Shown piece by piece: positions 1 through 11,606 of a stretch of 64,000 nucleotides of DNA. Made by a program: the position numbers and the translations under genes. Every line of letters begins with the position of its first letter. The stretch's first letter is position 1. The stretch is from Sclerotinia nivalis (Eukaryota; Ascomycota; Leotiomycetes; Helotiales; Sclerotiniaceae), in contig JAPEIS010000001.1 of assembly GCA_029531795.1 (NCBI GenBank), positions 2,232,001 to 2,296,000 of the forward strand, read 5' to 3'. The notes below the pieces were generated by a model. The model was not told the DNA's origin and did no database searches. It saw only the letters and a program-made list of their open reading frames with translations.

Positions 1-670
1 TGAGTATACTTCCTATTATTGAAGACGAGGACAATCGTGCTGACAAACATACTTAGACTCCATCAACAACTTGGATGGATCATACAAGTGGACCATCCCA
101 GCTTCCGTTGGCAGCTTCGAAACCTACGGAATTGCCATTATCCTCGATTCCGATGTCAACACCTTCCAATGGTCATTCCCATTCAAGATCCAAGCCGCTG
201 CTGCCTCTTCCTCATCCATCATCGTCTCCACCACCGCCTCATCGTCTGCCGCTCCCTCTACCACCTCCGCTGCATTCACCAGCATCTCCGGTATTCCAGG
301 TGGATGCAACCCAGCTCACCCAGGATCATGCCCAAGTTCCTACTTCAGCACCGTTCCAGCATCATCCACCACCGCTGCATTCACTAGCATCTCCGGTATC
401 CCAGGTGGATGCAACCCAGCTCACCCTGGATCATGCCCAAGCTCCTACTTCAGCACTGTCACAACAGCTACCTCTACAGCAGCTGCAGCTCCTACCGTTG
501 CCCCAGCCACTAATGGAACCGCCTCCAACGCAACCTACACTGCTCCTTCCGGCACCAACGCTACCAAGACTGGTCCTAGCATCGTTGAGGCCACTGGCGC
601 TGGTTCAGCCAACATTGCCACTGGTTCCTTCGCCTTGTTGGGTGGCCTTTTCGCTGCTTTCATGTTGTAA
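1..670 (+). CDS. GPI-anchored Ser/Thr-rich cell-wall protein (Kre9/KNH1-like), 3' part
   Basis: This is the 3' part of a gene that starts before the window. Position 1 lies inside an intron: the first bases (TGAGTATACT) look like a donor missing its G, and the intron ends CTTAG at 56. The last exon is 57-670 with stop TAA at 668-670. It begins with a beta-strand segment typical of the Kre9/KNH1-type N-terminal domain ([10 protein letters not shown], then an FxIQ end). A Ser/Thr/Ala-rich stalk follows, with two nearly identical 29-residue repeats (269-355 and 374-460), each containing [16 protein letters not shown]. The C-terminus ([15 protein letters not shown]) is a hydrophobic GPI-attachment signal after a small-residue stretch. 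Proteins of this family are secreted, anchored to the membrane or wall, and linked to beta-glucan organisation. The exact role here is unknown. Confidence 0.85.
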
Positions 671-3600
671 ATCATTTCTTTCCACACCGTCAAGATTTCA
701 GATATAGTACATAATGCCATGGTAAATATATATCAACTTGTATCATCGGTAGATAAAATTATTTGCATCGGGTTGCATATCTGGGATCATAGAAATACAA
801 GGGACATATACAACGCATTGTGCGGCGTCAGACAGCAATACATCTGTCGTCGAGTTTGGTTTTTGGTGCGAATTTAAAGCTTCTGGTTACATAGGATTAT
901 AGGGTCAACAATGTCATGATAAACTTCTTCTACATACCCATCATACTTTTTTAAGAGTACCGCATGTTATTTGTTTAATGATGGATTGACTTAGGGGATC
1001 ATTGTTGAAGAGGTTTAGCATTTAGAATAATGAATAAGTGAGCATTTTTAATAATTTTATTCGTCTGCATTCATGTGATAATAAGTGGTCTTTTGCATAG
1101 TGCTTGTGATACGTGTGATAACTTTGCTCAAGTCAGTTGAAATATGTTTTGTGGGCGTGCAAAAGTGAAATGGTTAGGTAAGTCTTACCTAGTCAGATGC
1201 AATAAATCACTTACACTTCCTTGTTCAACAGCATGAACTCCTTCATCTCAGATTCTCAACCATCTAATACAGCCTATTCATCAATCAGGCGCAGCAGAGC
1301 CCATCAAACATAATCCATCTTGATGTACCAAAGCTCCAAATCCTCATGCTTTCATTTCATCTATTGTGAACCCTTACATTTGGTAACGATGAGAATGAAT
1401 CGGATCAAAATTTGGAAAATCTATTACCAGTGGCATATCTAGTAACCTAGAATAATAAAGTTCGGAACAGTTTCATGGTATTTAAGAATCATTAGGGTAC
1501 TGAATGTATTTTACCCTTCCAGTCAATGGAACTTTCAATGGAGTTTTTATATTACCACTATCACAGGAAAACTATGTATCTTATATAAATAATAGTAATA
1601 AAAGGACTTTGTTGATTGTTCAAAGGTCCATCGACTTTACGGGATGAAAACCAAGTCCTTTCTTTGTGAGAATCTAAAATCAATTGAACTGCAAAACTTC
1701 GTGTAGAACTATTATATATACAGACTCCTTTACGAGTATAAAATACCATCTCAACTTACAACATTTATCTGGGTGTCTAGATGTCAGTGTATAGGAGATG
1801 GTAGTGGTGGGGTTGGCGTTGGGATTAAGTTTGAGTTTGGAACGTGGAAGGGGAGGAACAGCGGACATGTCCTCAAAACCACCTTTCGATGCAGCAATAT
1901 CACAAGGTGTATGTAAAAGCAACCAGCCCAAGCCATATCATTTTGAACTCATATGATGGTCCGTCACATCATATTCAATGCTTAGACGTAACTGGTGCAG
2001 AAAATTCTCTCGGCCATGACACCTGGCTCTTGTCTGAAGCTTTTCAGACCTTTCAGAGTTAGTTCTAGGCCATAAGAAGTAAATGGAAATAGGATTAGGT
2101 ACTTCTGTCATATTATATGAAGGTAATGTGGCATCTATCATGCTTATCGAGTTTAAAGCTTAGAAGTGCGAGCACCTATATCATCGAGACTTCTCAATGT
2201 TCATTAACGTATCCAGTAGGCAGAAAACTGCAGCCTGAACCCATGATTATATTCAGAGGAAGTGACAAAAACTATGTAGAAGATTATCCAGACAATTCGT
2301 AAGTTCTTCCGGGGGATTTGCATGAAGTACTAGATAACGTACTAATCCTTGCGCGCTTTCTGATACCCCATCGGTTGCACTCGAAACATCACGCACATAA
2401 TCGCCACTAAGAGATAGTCAATCTTCCCGCCCTTAATCAAAATACTTTCTTCTTTTGAGAACCGTGACACATTCAAATACCCTTAAAATTTCAAAAGTAT
2501 GTCACCAACGGCGACTTCTCTTAACAATGAGCCCGCGATAATAGTCGAGTGGGCGCAAAGGAGACAACTGTGTCGGGCATAAAGCTAAAAAATCAGGTCG
2601 TACCCGAGGTTGCAAACTTTGAAGGAGGAGAGATCGTATCGCAAACAGCATTTAGCGGCTGCATTCAGAATGTGAGAATTCTTCCAAAATTGTGATACAT
2701 GCATCTTTTACTGATATGTGACAGATTCGCCGATCCAGATTTCGATGAAGTGGTTGCTGGCCATATGCAAGAATGCCATCGAGTGATATTCTAGTCGCCG
2801 ATGATAGGAACAGTTCGTGATCCCATTTCCGTTGATAACAATTGGCTTTATACCCTCAAGACTTCTCTCAAATTTGTGTTATCGGACCTCATCTTGGTGA
2901 ACGATGATGGTGATGTGGTAATTGAGGACGAGCCAATTAATTTTGCCGCGTCCGCTATTCAATCTGAGAGTACAAGAACTCCACGGAAGATAGTGTGGAT
3001 ATTCAAGATAGCTAACATTTTTAAGTTCACAAAGCTCGTCCCGATGCATATGCCGCTTGTCATGCCCACGTTGTCTATGGAAAAGCATACAGCGGATTCG
3101 GCCTTTCTCTTGATATGACAGCTCAGGATTCTCTCCGGTTTTATAAATCACATAGTGTATGTGTCAATTTTGGAGGGAATCCCCTGACAGCGAAGAAGGT
3201 ACCTGCATCGCCATTAGTTTTGGCGACGGAAAGGCATGCATTCTACAAAATCACAGATTGTTGACTGTTGGTTGAAGCGTAGATGAAGTAGCTTTTTGGT
3301 TCATAGCCTAGATAAAACCTGCCATGCCCAGCTACTCGTTGATTCCGCGGCCATAGGTAGTGGGAAAGTGAGGATTATTATCGGAGATGAGGAGGCAGTT
3401 TTTACTTATGAGCAGGTCGGAGGTAAGATCACCTTCTATTCGCGAGGAATGCAGATTTTTGACTCGAGTTAGGGTCAGAAAAGGGGTGGTTGGCTTTCCA
3501 AGGCTACTATGACGAAGTCATGGCCAAAAAGCGGTTCTGAAGTAAAACTAGAAAGCGGAGGAAAATGAATCCGATCAGCCCATTTGATTGTCTAAAATAC

Positions 3601-5635
3601 TTTCAAACATTCTAAGGCATTGTATTGTGTGAGAGGACGCCTAATCTTCAGCAGTCATTCCACCCTCATAGATACCTAAGATGACCGGAATATCTGAAGG
3701 AGTCTATTTCGTTTGTCGCTTGTTTCGTATGTCGTGTTTGTTTAATGTTGCAATCGTAGGCGCCCACCATGCATGAAGCAATCACAAGCATGCAGGACTC
3801 CATTTAAGATACATCTGTTCGATGGTTTCTCCGAGTTATGCGATTGATACGATAATCCTTCGAAGAATCTTCATCCCATATTTCAATGAAGAGAACGGAT
3901 AGGGGACTTTCGCTCCTTATCGGCACACATCATATGTATTGTAACATCGAGTAAGGTTTCCATGCCCCACTTCAATGATGAGCACAAAAAAAGGGCGATT
4001 ATCATGCATCCATAGATTCGGAACTTTCTTGTAGATACCCGGTACCGAACATCTGGATATGGTAGTTCTGGGCTGAGGGAGGGAAAGCAAGATTGAACAT
4101 TGAGAAATCGGGGGGGGGGGGGGGGTTGGTTTCTCGTTCTAAAGGTGGGACTGGTAAGATTTTGCTTTTGCTCCAAACTGCTTGGGTAGCTGCAAATGTC
4201 CATGGATAAGATTAGCTGACCCGAAGAGAATTGAGGCATGCATGTGACATGACGACAGTGAGGCTGACCACTATTGAGACCTATATGGTAAGACATGAGG
4301 GGATTGCTCTTTCTCTTCTTATCTTTCTCTTTTTGTTCACCCTCTTGGCTAACTTATCCTCGGGAAATGTTAACCAGTCAAAGGGAGAATGGGAAGATTT
4401 GGTAGTTCAAAGTGACATTAGACATTGAATCAAATATATTAAAAGTGTAAGTATCTCGTGCTGTTTGAAAACACCAAATGCATGTTGCGCAGCATCTTCT
4501 GCGATGTAACTTGGGCTTAGTGATACCTAGTTGGAGATGGGGTTAGGCACTTAGGTAAGATCTTACTTACTAGGTAGTTAGTATTGATGCCAACTTAATG
4601 TACCGAATCTACAGAGTACTGAGTCTAGTTCGGAGTGAATTTATAAGTAATCTTAGCTACTTTTTTATTACTTTACTACTAGCAAGCTCCGTACTTTGCC
4701 GGCAGCCATCGAAGATCAAGGATTTGAGGGGTATCACTATCAAGTACGGAGTACGGAGTAAGTATCTTTGGATGGTGGGACCGTGGACCGTGCTTCACGT
4801 GCTTCGTGCCATTTACCATTTTTGGGACGATGTGTTACTTGTACCTAACAAGGCTCAAGACAACCTAGAATTATCATCCATCGTATCATTCATTTACGTT
4901 ATTCTTCCCTTCCCCTCCCTTCCCCTCCCTTCCCTTCCCTTCCCACCATAAAACAAAGTACACACACACACACACACTCTCTCTCTCTCCAGTAGTGCAA
5001 ATAAATTGTTGATATCTTTGAGGCGAAGATGCCAATGACTTTTGCTCTCCCACACGTTCTAGACCCTCCTCTTTCTTGCCGGTCAAATTCACTAGAAGAC
5101 TAAAACACCATTAGGTAGGTATTTTAAGCTATTGCCCCTCCCCCATCAGGCTCTTAAGGTTTATTTCCTTATGACGGGCGACCGTTGAAGGAGCAATTCA
5201 TTCGATTACTCTCGATGATAGCGACGATCCGTTTAAGTTTGGTCACCTCATTTGAATCTATTTTATCTAAAAATCTAAAGCTACAAGAAAGCTTCGCAAA
5301 AGCTTGGTCGGTTCAGGAAAAACAATCACTCGTCTTCCAAAGGTTTACTGCCTTACCATCAACCAACCTACTGCCTATCCGCTTTCTACATTACCTTTCC
5401 AGCTGAATTGGAACGCCACCACAAGTCATACGCTGCGAAGGTAGTCAAGATAGCGCCACAAGGGACGTCGTGGTTTGGTTCGCGAAACCAAAAAGGTGTG
5501 GTAACACGAAGCGGGAAGCCTTGATCATATTCACGAGCGGGGCTGATATCTTTCAGACCTATCCTCTACCACTTTCTACTCAAGGCCAGCTCACTTTCTA
5601 GAATATCGTTGAGGATATTAAGAAATTCGGAAATA
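671..5635. other. Long intergenic region with short repeats
   Basis: About 5 kb lies between the GPI protein and the BTB gene. I see no intact gene. It holds a G14 run near 4110-4124, a CCCTTCC-type pyrimidine tract at 4905-4948 and a (CA)n(CT)n microsatellite at about 4962-4990. Palindromic TTAGGTAAG/CTTACCTA motifs occur near 1173-1195 and 4548-4575. TACGGAGTA-type motifs occur at 4690 and 4744. A coding-like but interrupted tract at 2800-3480 is listed separately. Confidence 0.6.
2801..3480 (+). pseudogene. Decayed coding-like tract, family unknown
   Basis: Several adjacent open stretches in different frames look protein-like but do not join by credible introns. One runs 2801-3118. A second, in another frame over about 3061-3264, includes YGKAYSGFGLSLDMTAQDS. 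A third, near 3320-3470, includes SGKVRIIIGDEEA and ends at an in-frame TAG. The amino acid composition is gene-like, but stops and frame changes break it. I do not recognise the family. A weak resemblance of the second segment to acylpyruvase-type hydrolases was considered and is not convincing. This may be a degraded gene or a chance ORF cluster. Confidence 0.3.
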
Positions 5636-7111
5636 ATGGCTGCACAATTAGAACCTTCTCGCACAAATCGAAATCGAGGGGAGACTTCTCTTGATGCGGC
5701 AATGCGAGCGCCTTCTACCACCGCCCCCGATGTCGTCGTTCTTAGCTTTTTAGACGAAGATGTAAAGGTGAAAGAAGTGGCAGATCCAAAAAAGGATCTT
5801 TGGGTATCTAGTATCGACGGGTATGTCAAAGTATTGTCTCTTGCGATTCTGTCTGGATTGCACATCCGTTTCCCAAAAGTCGCAAACAAAATGATACTGA
5901 TTTTATAATCATATAGTCGCTATTCATCACCGATGATTCCGATCCGTGTTGGACCTCACGCCGAAACGTTCCATGTTCACCGCGATGTTCTCACCAAATC
6001 AGAATACTTCAAAAAAGCCCTGGATGGGGAGTTTAAAGAGGCCGCAGCCCAAGCCATCGATCTACCCGAGGAAGACCCCAATCTGTTCGAGTTTGTCATT
6101 GCCTTCCTTTACGAGTCAAAGTACTGCCCTCTACGTCCTGTCGCAGAAATCATTGTCGCCGAGCCTGAAAAGGGTAAAGGAAGGGAGCAGAACGACGATG
6201 GAAATGCTTCTGGTAGTGACGACGGAACAGATAGTGGAACCGCAAGCGATGAAAGGTAGGAAAGCCAACCAAATCTTTAAAAACTGTATTAAATCTCCAT
6301 ACTAAATGCTTCAAGTGCCAGGAGTCGGAGAAGACGAGAAACTCGTCGCAGACGTCAAGAGCGAGCCTGGGAACAAAGACAACGAAAGGAACCTGGACGC
6401 CATCGGCCAGATTGTAATTGTGCGCAATGTACCCTAGAATCTTATGGCCCAGCTTGCTGGAATTGTGGCGTGACGAGAAGAATACCTCCACCTAGAAATC
6501 GTTGGATGAATGGCCTACCACCTCCACCTCAACCAATGCCGGTCATGGGACGCAATGGTTATCCACACCCTCCTGGTCCTAGAGATCGTAGAAGAGGCTC
6601 CCGGAATAATGCCTTGGATGAACCACCTGTGGAGGAGAGAATGTCCCAAGAAGACTTGAGAACCTGGTCAATAGCGTACTCTATAAGTATTAATGTTTAC
6701 GTTTGCGCTGAGAGGTATCTGATGCAGGACTTCAAAAGCTGTGTAGCGGCATTCATCGTAAACAATTTTGAAGTTGCCGGTTCAGATGCTGCGCTACCAT
6801 CAGTTTTGAATTCATGTAAAACATTATATGATGGCGTAAGCTCAATGGATCCTCTCCTCAAGAAAGTCTTCGCTCGAGTTGGTTTCTTGCAAGCTAGACT
6901 ATGGAAGAAATATCCCGAGGAAACCTCAAATTTCTTTATGGATAATCCGGAACTATCTACTCTGATTCTCAAGGAAATGGCCGAGAGGAGAGAGGAGGAT
7001 GTCAAAGATGACTTGCCTGCCATGGAACGTCCTCCGTTGCCACCTTTACCAAGAGAAGAGATAATACAAGGTCCGAGACGTCGAAATTATGGTCCAATTC
7101 CCCATTACTAA
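5636..7111 (+). CDS. BTB/POZ-domain protein with a Cys cluster
   Basis: The gene has three exons: 5636-5820, 5917-6255 and 6316-7111 (439 aa). Introns are 5821-5916 (GTATGT...ATAG) and 6256-6315. An acceptor 6 bp further on, at 6321, would also keep the frame. The BTB fold covers about residues 65-125, with the family pattern of a beta-strand, FHVHRDVLTKSEYF, an acidic DLPEEDP turn and FEFVIAFLYESKY. An acidic linker (DDGNASGSDDGTDSGTASDE) and an Arg-rich segment follow. Next comes a compact Cys cluster (C208, C210, C213, C222, C225), probably metal-binding, then a Pro-rich stretch and a helical C-terminal half. BTB proteins dimerise or act as Cullin-3 adaptors. The partner here is unknown. 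The start is the first ATG in frame with the conserved region. Confidence 0.8.
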
Positions 7112-7722
7112 CTCTGACAAGACTACAGACGACTGCCGCAGCCAAATAACTGGTACGTGGCCTAAAATATTATCATGCAGGCATATCGAAATATGCAGCA
7201 TTTTCTTTTAATTTATGGGATCAAGATAGAGCAAGGGCTCACATTTCGAATTTATATTGGGATGTCTGGGAATCTGGGGAATTGTGATACCTTGCATAGT
7301 AGTGGGCATTTTCTCCTTATACCCTCATTGTTAACAGAAGCAAAGGCTGTTGGGTGGGACTGGCGTTCGACGGCAGATTTCGATTATATTTACGGCATTA
7401 AACTTATTAGTACGGAAAAAATACATATTTCGGTGTAGTGACGCCCGATGTCCTAATGCAACTGTGATGTTATCATGCATTGATCATATTAGGCAATATG
7501 TTCCTCACCTTATTATTGGTCACTTATTTCAAATGTAAGCATCTCCATTTTATATTTAACTTCAAAAATGGTTCTTCAATTGAGGAGCTTGCATTCATTT
7601 AACTATGAGACACAACTGAAATATCAAAAGCTGTCTGTAGTAAGTATATCAAGCTCGCAAGTGCTAAGGAAATTGAAGAAATACGTTCTCAGAGTGTCTT
7701 CATTTCTTCAAATGCTTTCACT
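7112..7722. other. Intergenic spacer
   Basis: The 611-bp spacer between two same-strand genes should hold the 3' end of the BTB transcript and the promoter of the esterase. I see only short chance ORFs. Confidence 0.5.
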
Positions 7723-9935
7723 ATGTATATAATCTCACTTCATTCTGTATTGCTTTCGTTTTGCATCTTTCCCCTTCTTATACTGGCACAAGATATCACA
7801 GCATCCCTAGATTATGGTACTTTTCAAGGTGCATACTCATCTACATATAACATAACATATTACCGGAAAATCCCCTTTGCGGCACCTCCAACGGGAAACA
7901 ATAGGTTTAGAGCTCCACAGCCTCCTCTTCCTATCACAAATGGCACATATAATTCCATTCAGACTTTTCCAGCTTGTCCACAAAAAGGTGTAAGCACTTC
8001 TTATCAACTCCCATTTTATTATGTCTCTAGCCGATTTCCCTCTGACAGCCATATCTAGAATGTCGGCTCCGAAGACTGTCTTTACTTATCCCTTTACTCT
8101 CGTCCATGGACATCTGGGCAACCTTTGCGGCCAGTCATGGTAGTTTTCTTTGGTGGCGGGTTCATCGAAGGCGGTGGTTCTCAAGCAGTTCCCCCTTCGG
8201 CTTACCCTATCCTCAATGTTTCTGCACAGAACGATATCCTCTTTGTATATCCCAATTACCGCGTCAATACATTTGGATTTCTACCAGGGAGAGAGATCGC
8301 CGAAGACGAAGATTCAGACTTGAACCCCGGTTTACTGGACCAGAAAGCGGTTCTTAAATGGGTGAACAAGTATATTGATCAATTCGGCGGGGACAAAAAT
8401 AGTGTTGGTATTTGGGGTCAGAGTGCGGGAGCGGGAAGTGTTGTGTTTGTTACCCTTTTCTACTTGCTCCTCGGAACCATTCCTCTTCTAAATGGATGTA
8501 AGCATAACTAATCGCCATTCTAAACAGCGCACAAGTCCTCTCCACCTCCGAAGAAACCAGCCCAGCCCTCTTCCACCGCGCTCTTGCCTCCTCGCCCTTC
8601 TGGCCCAAAACCTACCTCTACGATGCTCCTCAAGCTCAATCCATCTACGATACCATGACCGACCTAACAAATTGCACGGGCGCCATCAATGGCACTCTAC
8701 AATGCTTGAAATCTCTGGACTGGGGAGTCTTGGCTGAAGCCGCTCTCACGGTTGCGGCAAGCCATACTTGGAATACTAGTAGTTATACCTGGGCACCAGT
8801 AATTGACGGGACGTTCTTGAAAAGAAGTTTGAGCGATGCAACTGTTAATGCGAAGGGTGGCAGTGGTGGAAAGGGAGAAATTGCAATTTCAGGGGGCTGG
8901 GGCATGTATAATGCGCATGAAGGCAAGTTAGATCTCTCTTGAGTTCGAAAATTGGAAGTCGGGTATTGTGTTGAAGGGTTGATGAGTTGAATAGCTCAAG
9001 CTTTTTCCTTTCACCTTGAGTGAATCCTGATTTTCGACTGATGTCTCTCAATTTTCCCGATTTGGGGACATTGATGAGATATGAAACTTTTTTTTACCTG
9101 GAATCTCGTTGTTAAGTTATACCGCCCATAAAGCATCATGCAGATACCCTACTACTCATCCGAATCATCTTCTTTTCGCTTTTTCTAAGCCCACAACTAA
9201 CATTCTCTAACCAGGCGAAAACTTTGTTCCAACCGGCCTTCAAGACGCTACAGATACCGGCACGCCCCCCTTCAACTCCACAACCGCCTCTTTCAACGCA
9301 TGGCTAGCGGGTTTCCTCCCCTCATTTTCCAAATCTCAGCTCGATGCTGTACGCGCCATATATCCAGCTTCTGGCACCGCCGAGACATTCCCGAGTTACA
9401 ACACTAGTTATGTCAGAGCCGGTCTTATATATCGGGATTCGGTATTGGCGTGTCCGGCGTTGTGGATGAGTAAGGCGGCCAGTGGGAGTGGCTGGTTGGG
9501 ACAATATACTATTTCTCCGGCTAGGCATGGGAGTGATACTATTTACGTATGTTTGGCTCTTCTATTGTTTCATTCTTTCTTCTTTCTTCTTTCTTCTTTC
9601 TTCTTTCTTCTTTCTTCTTTCTTCTTTCTTCTCCATAGAAAACTTAATCTAACCAACCCCCAAATCAGTGGAACCAAGTAAACGCCGTTCAAAAATCACA
9701 ACCCCTCATCTACCAAGGATACGCAGGAGCCTTCGCCTCCTTCATGGCAACGGGAAACCCTAACGAACATAAAATCACAAATGCAACTGAGCCAGGTGTA
9801 CCGGAGCTAGATTCAGGGATGGAATATGTAATTGAGAGTGATGGGTTTGAAAATGTGAAGATCAATGCCGGAGGACAGAGTTTGGAGGCGAGGTGTAGGT
9901 TTTGGGCTAGTGTTGCGGGGAGTGTGCCGATTTAA
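7723..9935 (+). CDS. Secreted type-B carboxylesterase/lipase
   Basis: The gene has five exons: 7723-7989, 8059-8444, 8528-8922, 9215-9546 and 9669-9935. They sum to 1647 bp and 548 aa in one frame. Residues 1-22 form a signal peptide (hydrophobic core LLSFCIFPLLILA, then QD). Family marks are YRKIPFAAPPTG, GSEDCLYLSLY, the oxyanion-hole loop FFGGGF, the nucleophile elbow GIWGQSAGAGSV (Ser in GQSAG), the acid residue in NAHEGENF and the catalytic His in ARHGSDT. All three catalytic residues are present, so the enzyme should be an active secreted ester hydrolase. Its substrate cannot be read from sequence. Intron 3 (8923-9214) fits only as a GC-AG intron, splitting the Gly codon after the catalytic Glu. 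Intron 4 (9547-9668) contains a TTTCTTC microsatellite. Intron 2 uses a GTTTGT donor. Confidence 0.88.
9581..9633 (+). repeat. (TTTCTTC)n microsatellite inside esterase intron 4
   Basis: About seven copies of a 7-bp TTTCTTC unit fill the middle of the 122-bp intron. They lie upstream of the CTAACC branch-like sequence and the AAATCAG acceptor. Confidence 0.85.
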
Positions 9936-11606
9936 GGTGAGAGGAGGTATATGCTGGGGAGTTGTGTGGAAGTGTTGGTAGGTTACTGATAGATAGATAG
10001 GTAGTCTTTGAATATTCTAGGACCTTTGAATGTTTGCGGGCTTTGGATATCTACTATATATTGATTGTTGGAATGATCTAAATATCTCCAATGCATCGAG
10101 CATATCAAATACTTTGGACGTTGATTCTTTGAAAGTCTACTCCCTAGAGCCATGCATACACCCGTGATCCGATTTTGAGTTAGATATATACATATGTATA
10201 CATAGATATTAATAACCCACCTCCGCACTATCCCAAGACTCAAATACTTAAGAAGCATCTGAGATCTATATCGACAAAAGATCATTCATTCTCTACCTCT
10301 AATACCCCTAATACCTCTAATACCCCTAATACCTCTAATACCTCTAATACCTCTAATACCTCTAATACCTTCCTCACACAATATTCCATTTCATTTCTCC
10401 CCCGTACGAATCTCACACCAAATTCATACACTCTATACACTCCATACACACTCCATACACTCCACAATCTAAAGCATACCTTTCAAATAAAATTTCAAAA
10501 CTAAACTTCTCATCTTCATCTTCACCAAGAATCCACCTCCGCTAGGAGTCAACTAGTAGCCCACCTCCGTCAGGAGTATCAGAACCAGCAACATAACCCT
10601 AAAATCCATATTCAAAGTCAAAGTCAACTTTCAAAATCACCCACCCACAAGAAACGTTTCACACAAATACATATATACTACAACCACCCGTATCCAAAAT
10701 AGTAAAAGGAAGCTAAGTCAATCTTCCAATTCTAACTCCAAGTGAACAAAGGCAAAGGAGGACTCAATTACGAAAAATCTTTTAGTCTTCTGATCTTCTG
10801 ACTTTCCGACTAGCGAAGGTTTGTTCGGGTGGGCATAGAAACGTCGGGATGGATGGAGGTTAGTTTAGGCTGGTTCGTCTTGAATGGAGAATATTTCCAA
10901 TGCAGCTAGTCCATTTTCTAGAAAGGGTTTTGGGTAGTTTGAGGGTACGTCTAAGAGAATAGTTGCAGTGATCTGTCATCAGGAAAAGTTATTGTTGATG
11001 AGAGAGGGAGTCGCTATGCCAGCTCGTAGGCTGATATAATGTCAAAGACACAAGCTGTATATAGGTAGTGCAAGGATGGATGGTTCTGTGAAATAACTCA
11101 AATAACATGGTAATAAGACGAATATGTTCTGTTTTCAAGGTACTTTTATTTCTGGCTCTCTCTAGGCGGTCTATTTCTTGCATGAAATTTGATCAAATAC
11201 CAACCTAATGTATGTGCTGCCCACAATCAGCAGCGGCTATATGTGCTATATCGCAATTTCTGAGGCAAAATCGAATGGAAAACAAGTCTACAGTCGTAAC
11301 TTCGTGCACCATTGACTGATCTCCCCACATGTTCGCTGACCCATCCCATGTTAAAGAACCCCATGTTTCATCCCGTTCGTGGGAATTTCCAAAATCAAGG
11401 ATCGAACGCCAGTGATGCCGGCGCCAGACTTTTCCCAACGCAATAATGAAACGCCCGCTTGTGTTAACCATTTTCCTCCTGCACCTTCGCCGAAAGAGTC
11501 ATATATCTACCCGAAAATCCCAAAAAGATAGAACTCCGATAGTATAAATGGTAGTCAAAACGCCTTGCTTCGAAAAATGACATTACATCGAACTCCATGG
11601 TGAATC
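9936..11606. other. Convergent intergenic region with minisatellite
   Basis: This 1.67-kb region lies between the 3' ends of the esterase and RRN3. No gene is visible. It carries the CTAATACC minisatellite, GATA and TATA-rich short repeats near 9988-10000 and 10185-10205, and imprecise short repeats such as the CACCTCCGYYAGGAGT pair near 10535 and 10562. Confidence 0.55.
10300..10372 (+). repeat. CTAATACC(T/C) minisatellite
   Basis: About eight head-to-tail 9-bp units CTAATACCT or CTAATACCC. The right half is homogeneous CTAATACCT and the left half alternates T and C at the last base. Confidence 0.85.

Noticed and set aside
71..707. Second-frame 210-codon ORF in the GPI protein exon
   Set aside because: Pro/Leu/Gln-rich low-complexity frame created by the Ser/Thr repeat. 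The other frame has the GPI signal and joins the intron.
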